Shown here: piece by piece, positions 1-5,128 of the stretch
Position numbering within the stretch: the stretch's first letter is position 1
Layout of the letters: each line of letters begins with the position of its first letter
Source of the DNA: Thermoproteota archaeon
GTDB taxonomy: Archaea > Thermoproteota > Thermoprotei > Thermoproteales > Thermocladiaceae
Direction of reading: 5' to 3'
NCBI GenBank assembly: GCA_013153895.1
Contig: JAADDN010000076.1
Location: 1 to 9,732 of the forward strand
DNA: 9,732 nucleotides
Made by a program: the position numbers and the translations under genes
Notes under the pieces: generated by a model
The model's database searches: none
The model's input: only the letters and a program-made list of their open reading frames with translations
What the model was told of the DNA's origin: nothing

Positions 1-44
1 TACTCGACTCACATGAAGAATAGAAAGATTGAAAGAATAAGAAT

Positions 45-114
45 AAGACAAAAACAACAGAAAAACACAACAAAAAACAAAAACAAACAAACAGAAAACA
101 CACCCCGACACACA
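45..114 (-). terminator. Long U-rich transcription terminator region, free of T on the + strand
   Basis: This 70-nt stretch contains no T on the + strand; 66 of the 70 bases are A or C and four are G. Read on the minus strand it is a series of T runs of 4-6 separated by G or C, starting 57 nt after the stop codon of the minus-strand gene at 171-434. Archaeal RNA polymerase terminates in U-rich tracts without needing a hairpin, so this is a natural terminator for that gene. It is longer and purer than needed, and the strand bias continues in opposite sense to the right, so termination may not be its only role. No gene is visible in 1-170. Confidence 0.5.
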
Positions 115-170
115 TGAAAAATTGAAGCATATGAAAGATGATGTTTATTAAAGATATGTGATAGCTCTTG
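45..170. other. Strand-composition switch point, candidate replication-origin-like boundary
   Basis: Left of about 115 the + strand is almost purely A/C. From 171 to about 830 it is G/T-rich at every synonymous position, although the first gene there is on the minus strand and the second on the plus strand. The intervening 115-170 is AT-rich with very few C. Leading strands are typically G+T-rich, so a switch from A/C to G/T going rightwards matches the polarity of a bidirectional origin. Against this, no repeated ORB-like or other origin boxes are visible, no cdc6/orc1 gene is in the window, the bias fades within about 0.8 kb, and only about 114 bases are visible on the left. This is a compositional observation; the origin reading is inference. 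Confidence 0.2.
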
Positions 171-434
171 TTATGTTTCTTGTTCTTTGCATTGGTGTCC
201 TTGTTGTCTTAGTTCGTGTATTATGATTTCTGCTAGTGCCCATTCTGCGTCTGGTAGTCCTTCGAATATTAGTTTGTTGTTTAGGTATATTTTTACTGTT
301 TGTGATCTTTTTTCTATTATTTCTATTTTTTCTATGCAGGTCATTTGTTTTATTATGTCTTCTATTTCTTTTAGCCAGGATCGTAGTGTGTATAGGTAGT
401 ATTCTGGTCCTTCGAATGTTATTACTATGCTCAT
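171..434 (-). CDS. Small protein of unknown function, 87 aa
   Basis: I do not recognise the family. The predicted pattern is strand (2-8), helix (11-31), two strands (35-42 and 47-58, the latter containing VKIYLNNKLIFEGLP), then helix (62-77) and a polar tail with Cys82. The strand-turn-strand ending in a G-L-P loop followed by a helix recalls small thioredoxin/glutaredoxin-like folds, but there is no CxxC (only Cys33 and Cys82), so this is a weak guess. Coding status is well supported: every degenerate codon ends in A or C, while G and T occur freely at positions 1 and 2, a period-3 pattern expected under protein selection. The ATG at 434 has no ribosome binding site and lies 43 nt from the divergent start at 478, suggesting a short or absent leader. 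A U-rich tract follows the stop codon. Confidence 0.72.
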   Translation of the reverse strand: MSIVITFEGPEYYLYTLRSWLKEIEDIIKQMTCIEKIEIIEKRSQTVKIYLNNKLIFEGLPDAEWALAEIIIHELRQQGHQCKEQET

Positions 435-477
435 AAGCTATTGTTTAATAGTTTGGTATTAGTAAGTTTATCCTTGT
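435..477. promoter_or_regulatory. Compact divergent promoter region
   Basis: Only 43 nt separate two divergent start codons. On the plus strand, TTTAATAG (444-451) is centred about 30 nt before the ATG at 478, the spacing of a leaderless archaeal gene; no GGTGA-like site precedes that ATG. On the minus strand a weaker TAAACTTACT (470-461) sits at a similar distance from the ATG at 434. The two core promoters must overlap, so simultaneous initiation may be mutually exclusive. The placement is inferred from spacing. Confidence 0.45.
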
Positions 478-1176
478 ATGCGTAGGGTCTTGGTTATTGG
501 TCATAGGGGGGCTTGTGGTTATTTTCCTGAAAATACTTTACTTTCTTTGAAGAAGGCTGTTGAGATGGGTGTTGATGCTGTTGAGTTTGATGTTAGGATG
601 ACTAAGGATGGTGTTTTAATACTTTTTCATGATGAGAAGCTTGATAGATTGTTGAAGATTCATGGTAGGGTTAGGGATAGGACTTATGATTTTTTGAAGA
701 AGTTTACTATTAGAGGTGAGAAGATTCCTACGTTAGAGGAGGCGTTGCAAGTTCTGAAGAATAAGAATGTGAAGATAGTTGTAGAGGTTAAGGAGCCTGA
801 TACTATTGGTAAGATTCTAGATGTTATCTCTAGGTCAGGTATAGAGAAGGATCGTTTTATCATAGTATCATTCTATCATAATATTATGAGAAATGTTAAA
901 GAGAATGGTTATAAGTTTGGTGCAATATTCGTATGTAGACCTATAAGTCTTAAAAACATGTTTAGCGATAATCTACCTGACATAGTTCTTCCACGTCAAG
1001 ACATGCTTGATAAAGAGCTTGTCGAAGAAGCTCATAATCTAGGCATGATGGTTGGTACATGGGTCATAAACGATGAGACAGATCTTCAGAAGGTTCTAGA
1101 TCTTGGAGTAGATATGGTAGCATCAGACTATCCTGACAAGATCATTAGAGCTTTAAGACAGACTAAGCTCTTCTAA
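478..1176 (+). CDS. Glycerophosphodiester phosphodiesterase
   Basis: This 232-aa protein is a GDPD-family TIM barrel that hydrolyses glycerophosphodiesters to an alcohol and glycerol phosphate. The diagnostic residues are present: the start motif GHRG (His9, Arg10), P-E-N-T (Glu18, Asn19), E-x-D metal ligands (Glu36, Asp38), catalytic HD (His51), E-x-K (Glu103, Lys105), the GTWVIND strand with Trp195, and the closing SDYPD (Asp217). Length is normal for a single-domain cytosolic GDPD; there is no signal peptide. Whether the substrate is a G1P-based archaeal lipid head group or an external glycerophosphodiester cannot be told. The ATG at 478 leaves just seven residues before the HRG motif, as usual in the family. 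The 3' end overlaps the convergent flavodiiron gene by 14 nt. Codon usage changes within the gene: 14 of the first 120 codons end in A or C, against 48 of the last 112. Confidence 0.9.
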   Translation: MRRVLVIGHRGACGYFPENTLLSLKKAVEMGVDAVEFDVRMTKDGVLILFHDEKLDRLLKIHGRVRDRTYDFLKKFTIRGEKIPTLEEALQVLKNKNVKIVVEVKEPDTIGKILDVISRSGIEKDRFIIVSFYHNIMRNVKENGYKFGAIFVCRPISLKNMFSDNLPDIVLPRQDMLDKELVEEAHNLGMMVGTWVINDETDLQKVLDLGVDMVASDYPDKIIRALRQTKLF

Positions 1177-2389
1177 GCTCATCAACTATCTTACTAATCT
1201 CCTCACTAATCTTATCCATAAGATCTCTACTTGGTCTACCTCTATACGTAACGTTCTTCAGAATCTCCATTCCTGCTTCTGATAATCTCCTCGTAAGCTC
1301 CTTATCAGCTGATGATGCCCAACCATATGATGATATTATTATGAATCTCTTTCTAAGACCTTTAAACTTTGAACATATCATAGAAACTAGATTATCTATT
1401 AATGGATTCAGAGAACCTTCATATGTTGATGCTCCGAGAACTATCAGATCAGAATCTAAAGAATCGCCAAGAACATCAGACTTGTTAGAGTGTACTTTAT
1501 CAGTGAACTTATAAATCTTCAACTCTATATCCTTCTCCTCAAGCTTCTTAACTATGCTCATGATCATCTCCTCAACGTTTCCATACATTGACGAATATAT
1601 TACAACCACCTTAAACTTACCACTAAACCTCTCACCACGAGCCCAAGCTAAGTAACTTCTAACTATAATATCAGGCTTATTAACCCAGACTAGACCATGA
1701 CCAGGAGCTATAATCCTGTAGTTTATTCCTATGCTAACTAGCTTATCAACAGCCTTAATCACATGTTGACTATATTTAGCAACTATATTTGCAAAATAAT
1801 CACGAGCATGTGGAAGATACTCCTCTATCACACTATCTGAAGAATCTATGAAACTTCTAGGTATAGAATAACCACCAAATGCATCACACGTAAAAAGTAT
1901 CTTCTCATCCGCATAATAAGTCATAGCAGTATCAGGCCAATGAAGCCAGGGCGTGTGTATAAAAGTGAGCTCAACATCTCCTAAAACAATCTTCTCACCA
2001 TCTTTTAACGGTCTAAAGTTAGGTAATGATCTTCCTAGAAATCCCTCTAACATAGATTTAGCAAACTGAGTACCTAGAAGTTCAACGTTTTCTAGAAGTC
2101 TAAGAAGTATGTTAAGAGTACCTGTGTGATCAGGCTCAGTATGTTGAACAATTATCTTCTTAATATCTCTAAGATCAATAATGCTCTCTATAGCATCAAT
2201 AAAGATACTAGAGAACTCTCTCTTCCAACCATCAATAAGTATAGCACCTTCACTCGTCATTACTATGTAGGCATTATACGTTATTCCTTCAGGAATAGGC
2301 CATATACCTTCGAAGAACCTCGTATCAGTATCATCAAGCCTCAGCAAGTATACTCTATCTGTCAACTTGTAGATTCTGTACGTAGTCAT
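1163..2389 (-). CDS. Flavodiiron protein (A-type flavoprotein, O2/NO reductase)
   Basis: This 408-aa cytosolic enzyme should reduce O2 to water and/or NO to N2O. The N-terminal metallo-beta-lactamase-like domain (about 1-255) carries the full diiron set: His83, Glu85, Asp87 and His88 in HTEPDH, His150 in HWPD, bridging Asp169 in CDAFGGY, and His231 in APGHG. The spacings match the classical ROO enzymes almost exactly. The C-terminal flavodoxin domain (about 259-408) has the FMN phosphate loop YSSMYGN (265-271), a second loop around GASTYEG (319-325) and the SSYGWASS loop (353-360). There is no rubredoxin or flavin-reductase extension, so it is a minimal class A protein whose electron donor is encoded elsewhere. 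Its divergent neighbour is an hsp20 gene, suggesting a stress-protection role. The assignment to O2 or NO cannot be made from sequence. Confidence 0.95.
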   Translation of the reverse strand: MTTYRIYKLTDRVYLLRLDDTDTRFFEGIWPIPEGITYNAYIVMTSEGAILIDGWKREFSSIFIDAIESIIDLRDIKKIIVQHTEPDHTGTLNILLRLLENVELLGTQFAKSMLEGFLGRSLPNFRPLKDGEKIVLGDVELTFIHTPWLHWPDTAMTYYADEKILFTCDAFGGYSIPRSFIDSSDSVIEEYLPHARDYFANIVAKYSQHVIKAVDKLVSIGINYRIIAPGHGLVWVNKPDIIVRSYLAWARGERFSGKFKVVVIYSSMYGNVEEMIMSIVKKLEEKDIELKIYKFTDKVHSNKSDVLGDSLDSDLIVLGASTYEGSLNPLIDNLVSMICSKFKGLRKRFIIISSYGWASSADKELTRRLSEAGMEILKNVTYRGRPSRDLMDKISEEISKIVDELRRA

Positions 2390-2420
2390 CTATATACCTG
2401 ACATAAGATGTTTTTACGAG

Positions 2421-2430
2421 ATATTTAAAT
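2421..2430 (-). promoter_or_regulatory. TATA-like box of the flavodiiron gene
   Basis: Read on the minus strand this is ATTTAAATAT, centred about 37 nt before the ATG at 2389. Transcription would start near 2400 and leave a leader of about 10 nt, which contains a weak CAGGT (about 2400-2396) that could aid ribosome binding. The position and AT core fit an archaeal TATA box; no clear purine BRE is visible. Confidence 0.45.
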
Positions 2431-2469
2431 GATACTGTAAGCTTTAGTTAGTTTTCCGAACTTTCATAC

Positions 2470-2483
2470 ATTAAGATCTTAAT
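2470..2483. promoter_or_regulatory. Perfect 14-bp palindrome, candidate operator
   Basis: ATTAAGATCTTAAT is its own reverse complement over 14 bases and sits midway between the divergent flavodiiron and hsp20 genes, about 40 nt upstream of each TATA-like box. A dimeric archaeal regulator (for example of the Lrp/AsnC, MarR or ArsR families) could bind there and act on either gene. AT-rich DNA makes chance palindromes more likely, so the function is inferred from position and perfection only. Confidence 0.35.
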
Positions 2484-2521
2484 CAGACACAGGTTACCTA
2501 TAGGAAATATGTGACCAATGG

Positions 2522-2544
2522 TTTATTAAGTCCTTAAAAATATA
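2522..2544 (+). promoter_or_regulatory. Promoter region of hsp20 with two TATA-like candidates
   Basis: TTTATTA (2522-2528) is centred 28 nt before the ATG at 2553 and would give a leaderless message starting there. TTAAAAATATA (2534-2544) is closer to a consensus TATA box but is centred only about 14 nt from that ATG; it would fit a leaderless message beginning near the second in-frame ATG at 2562. Which is used decides the protein start. No Shine-Dalgarno-like sequence precedes 2553. Confidence 0.4.
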
Positions 2545-2552
2545 GTAGACAC

Positions 2553-3110
2553 ATGAGCTTCATGGAGGACTTCGAGAGATGGATGAAGCGAGTAATGAAG
2601 TTCTTTGAGGAGATGGAGAAGGAGATGTTAGCAGAGTTTGAGAGACTTGAGAGATTGAGCAGAGAGCCTACAAGATTCTTCACTGTCGGTAAGCCTAGAG
2701 TATACTATTACGGTTTCGAGATCACGATAGGACCTGATGGTAAGCCTAGGATAAGAGAGTTCGGAAACATTAGGCCAAGGATAGTTGAGGCTGGAGAAGG
2801 TAAGCCTATCATAGAGGTTCAGGAAGATATTGAGCCCCTTACAGACGTTATAGAGGAGAATGATAAGATTAAGGTGATAATGGACATGCCTGGAGTAAAC
2901 AAGGATGACATAAAGGTCACAGTGACTGAGGATGGTAGAAAGCTCATAGTCTCTGCGAGAGGAGAAGATAGGAGATACTACAAGGAGATCGAGCTACCAG
3001 CTCCTGTAGATCCTACTAAGGCTAAGGCAACGTACAGGAATGGAGTTCTAACAATAGAGTTGGAAAAGAAGGAGAAAAAACAAAAAGGAGTAGACATAAA
3101 GGTAGAATAA
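2553..3110 (+). CDS. Small heat shock protein, Hsp20/alpha-crystallin family
   Basis: This 185-aa ATP-independent chaperone would bind unfolding proteins as a large oligomer in the cytosol. The N-terminal arm (about 1-40) is a charged amphipathic helix rich in Met, Phe, Glu and Arg. A linker (41-90) with repeated GKPR/GKPI turns follows, then the alpha-crystallin domain (about 92-172), including the MDMPGVNKDDIKVTV strand pair and the hallmark RNGVLTIEL (162-170). The C-terminal tail ends in I-K-V (182-184), the I-x-I/V motif that docks on a neighbouring subunit; it lies only one residue from the end, so the tail is short. The linker is longer than in many archaeal Hsp20s. The ATG at 2553 is taken as start; an in-frame ATG at 2562 would remove three residues. 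Divergent from the flavodiiron gene, with a palindrome between them. Confidence 0.94.
   Translation: MSFMEDFERWMKRVMKFFEEMEKEMLAEFERLERLSREPTRFFTVGKPRVYYYGFEITIGPDGKPRIREFGNIRPRIVEAGEGKPIIEVQEDIEPLTDVIEENDKIKVIMDMPGVNKDDIKVTVTEDGRKLIVSARGEDRRYYKEIELPAPVDPTKAKATYRNGVLTIELEKKEKKQKGVDIKVE
3062..3090 (-). terminator. U-rich terminator of the ABC transporter operon, inside the hsp20 3' end
   Basis: On the minus strand this segment reads as T runs of 5, 6 and 4 separated by short CTCC or G interruptions, starting 43 nt after the stop codon of the last permease (3133). Archaeal termination needs only such a U-rich stretch. It coincides with the Lys/Glu/Gln-rich codons near the end of hsp20 (EKKEKKQKG), so the same bases would serve both as coding sequence and as the antisense terminator. 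Termination itself is inferred. Confidence 0.4.
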
Positions 3111-3132
3111 GATTCTTTCTAAGTAGACCACT

Positions 3133-4047
3133 CTAAGTATATTTCCTAGCTCTCTCCTCTCTCGAATAGACCTTCGCTAATGCCGTAGGTATTCCAAGCC
3201 TCTTTTTCTTAACCTCTACATAAGATACTACCGAGAGAGCTACAATAGTTAGAACGTACGGTAATGCGTAGAGTAGGTAAGGTGAGACAGGTACTCCTAG
3301 TAGAGGTAGTACTCTAGCAAGAGAATCGGAGCACGCTATGAGATATGATCCACCTATAGCATATATTGGATGCCAGAGACTGAACATTGCTAATGCAATA
3401 GCAAGCCATCCTTTACCAAGCGTTACTCCTGTAGACCACTCTGGTATCACTACTAGGGAGTAGTATGCTGCACCAAGCCCGACTAATGCTCCCTCTATTG
3501 CTGTTGCTATATACCTAACCTTGTCTATTGGTACTCCAAGTCTATCAGCAACATGTGGATTCTCACCAACAATCCTTATCTGATAACCTAGCTTAGTCCT
3601 ATATAGAAGATACCAGAGACCTACTGCTATAACTATTGATAATATTATCACAGGATCAAGTTCTAGACCAAACACGTTTATCATAGGCATAGAAATGTTC
3701 TGTGGTAATGGAATACCAACAAGAGATACACCAAAAGTATAGCTTAGTCCAAGACCAAGCATCGATACTGCAAGACCAGACACTATATGGTTAAGTCTCA
3801 AGTGAACTGTCAATACTGTGAAAATCATGTTGAATGCTAATGCAGATGCTGCAGCAGCAATAAAGGCAAGAACTAGGTTTCCAGTATATACTGCTACAGC
3901 ATATGCAACTAATGCCGCTATCGCAAAAAATCCCTCTATACCTAAGTTAAGAAGACCAGCCCTCTGCACTATCAGTGATCCTTCTGTAGCTAGCAGATAC
4001 ACTGTAGCTCTCTCGAGAATTCCATTAATTATGATGAGCAGTCTCAT
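3133..4047 (-). CDS. BMP/nucleoside-type ABC transporter, permease subunit 2
   Basis: This 304-aa inner-membrane permease belongs to the branched-chain/sugar-type (BPD_transp_2) fold and pairs with the permease encoded just upstream to form the channel. It has roughly eight to ten hydrophobic segments. The family signature NLGIEGFFAIAALVAY (33-48) lies near the N-terminus. The cytoplasmic coupling segment IRIVGENPHVADRLGVPIDKVRYIATAIEGALVGLGAAYYS contacts the ATPase and is typical of the family (cf. A-x-x-x-G-I in bacterial homologues). The start is well fixed: the ATG overlaps the upstream stop as ATGA, and GGTGAT (4058-4053) lies five bases before it. The gene is last in the operon and ends 22 nt from the convergent hsp20 stop. 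Confidence 0.9.
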   Translation of the reverse strand: MRLLIIINGILERATVYLLATEGSLIVQRAGLLNLGIEGFFAIAALVAYAVAVYTGNLVLAFIAAAASALAFNMIFTVLTVHLRLNHIVSGLAVSMLGLGLSYTFGVSLVGIPLPQNISMPMINVFGLELDPVIILSIVIAVGLWYLLYRTKLGYQIRIVGENPHVADRLGVPIDKVRYIATAIEGALVGLGAAYYSLVVIPEWSTGVTLGKGWLAIALAMFSLWHPIYAIGGSYLIACSDSLARVLPLLGVPVSPYLLYALPYVLTIVALSVVSYVEVKKKRLGIPTALAKVYSREERARKYT

Positions 4048-5123
4048 TTTCTATCACCTTTTGATCTAGCGTTGATAAGTCTTATCTCTATCCTATACCT
4101 AGTGAAGAAATGTACTAGAAGTATACATATGAGTAATAATCCTTCTAATGCATCAGTCATGTATGAAGGTATGTTAAGTGTTGCCTGCATCGTGTAACTG
4201 CTCGAGTATAATGCTGCGAGAAGTAGAGAAGATAGGATACTGTACTCTACTCTAAGCTCGCAGAGCCAGGCAGCTATTATTCCAGAGAACCCGTAGTATG
4301 CTATAAATCCAGGTTCTAGAAACTTAGCAGCATATGATAAATATAGTGCTCCAGCAATACCAGCATAGAATCCACTTAAGAACATTACTATACATATTAG
4401 TCTCCTATACCTCAACCCTACGTAATCAATCACTCTAGTACCTTCAGCAAGTATAGACATCTCTAGACCTAGCCTCGTCCTCTCTATCATGAGCCAGGCC
4501 AGGAACGTGAGAACTGCTAGAGCTATTAGGGCAGACGTTACTGGACCTATGTTAGGAAGCTGATAGTTCTGTGGTAGAGGAAACGTTTCTGGAAAACCTA
4601 CACTGCTTCTCCAAGGTCCGTAACAGAGGTAGTTTAATATGCTTGATGCTACGTAAAGCATCATTAATGTTGTAACAGCCTCATTAGCTTCTGTATATGC
4701 TCTCAATACACCACATATGAGACACCAAGCACCTCCAGCTAGCCCTCCCAAGATTATGACTAGGAGGTACGATAATGGTGGTGGAACGTTAGGTATTATT
4801 GACGCTATCCATAATAGGAATATGGCACCTATAATGTACTGACCATCCTGACCTATGTTCCATAAGCCAGCTCTAAACGAGATTATAGCACTAATACAAC
4901 ATAATGAAACTGGTATCAAGTTCATTATTGTTAGAGGAAACGAGTATGGTGCAAATGAGCCAACAATGAGATACTTATAGAAGAGTATGGGATCTATACC
5001 TAGAGCAGCAACTATAGGTGCAGCAATGAGGAACGATACTAAGATAGCTATAATAGTGTACAATATCTTCAATCTTCTAGGAAGCTTCTCCCTTCTCTTA
5101 ACAACTATCCTTATAGGAGACAT
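4044..5123 (-). CDS. BMP/nucleoside-type ABC transporter, permease subunit 1
   Basis: This 359-aa membrane protein is the longer of two permeases in this ABC importer, resembling NupP/YufP-type subunits of nucleoside importers. A basic N-terminus (KRREKLPRR) precedes the first helix (about 19-45). The family signature FRAGLWNIGQDGQYIIGAI (82-100) and the ANEAVTTLMM loop match the conserved blocks of this permease group. Its coupling segment ends in DYVGLRYRRL. The number of helices is about ten by eye. The ATG at 5123 lies 5 nt after the ATPase stop and is preceded by TTGAG, a weak ribosome binding site. The gene ends in a 4-nt overlap with permease 2. The substrate cannot be read from the permease. 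Confidence 0.9.
   Translation of the reverse strand: MSPIRIVVKRREKLPRRLKILYTIIAILVSFLIAAPIVAALGIDPILFYKYLIVGSFAPYSFPLTIMNLIPVSLCCISAIISFRAGLWNIGQDGQYIIGAIFLLWIASIIPNVPPPLSYLLVIILGGLAGGAWCLICGVLRAYTEANEAVTTLMMLYVASSILNYLCYGPWRSSVGFPETFPLPQNYQLPNIGPVTSALIALAVLTFLAWLMIERTRLGLEMSILAEGTRVIDYVGLRYRRLICIVMFLSGFYAGIAGALYLSYAAKFLEPGFIAYYGFSGIIAAWLCELRVEYSILSSLLLAALYSSSYTMQATLNIPSYMTDALEGLLLICILLVHFFTRYRIEIRLINARSKGDRK
4053..4058 (-). promoter_or_regulatory. Ribosome binding site of permease subunit 2
   Basis: GGTGAT, complementary to the archaeal 16S 3' end, lies five bases before the ATG at 4047 and within the last codons of the upstream permease gene. It decides the start at the ATGA overlap and implies internal initiation or re-initiation on the operon message. 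Confidence 0.7.
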
Positions 5124-5128
5124 CTCAA

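Noticed and set aside
45..114. Short A/C repeats such as CAAA units that might suggest a repeat array or CRISPR leader.
   Set aside because: There is no constant repeat length and there are no spacers; it is low-complexity sequence.
102..121. Minus-strand reading TTTTCATG...CGGGGT, vaguely similar to an archaeal origin recognition box with its G-string.
   Set aside because: It is a single copy with no real dyad and no second box in the window, so it is too weak to call an origin element.
187..436. Two open frames on the plus strand (187-399 and 236-436), rich in Phe, Leu, Ile, Ser and Cys, looking like small membrane proteins.
   Set aside because: They lie opposite the 87-aa gene, and their hydrophobicity follows from the T-rich + strand. 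The period-3 signal (all degenerate third positions A/C) belongs to the minus-strand frame.
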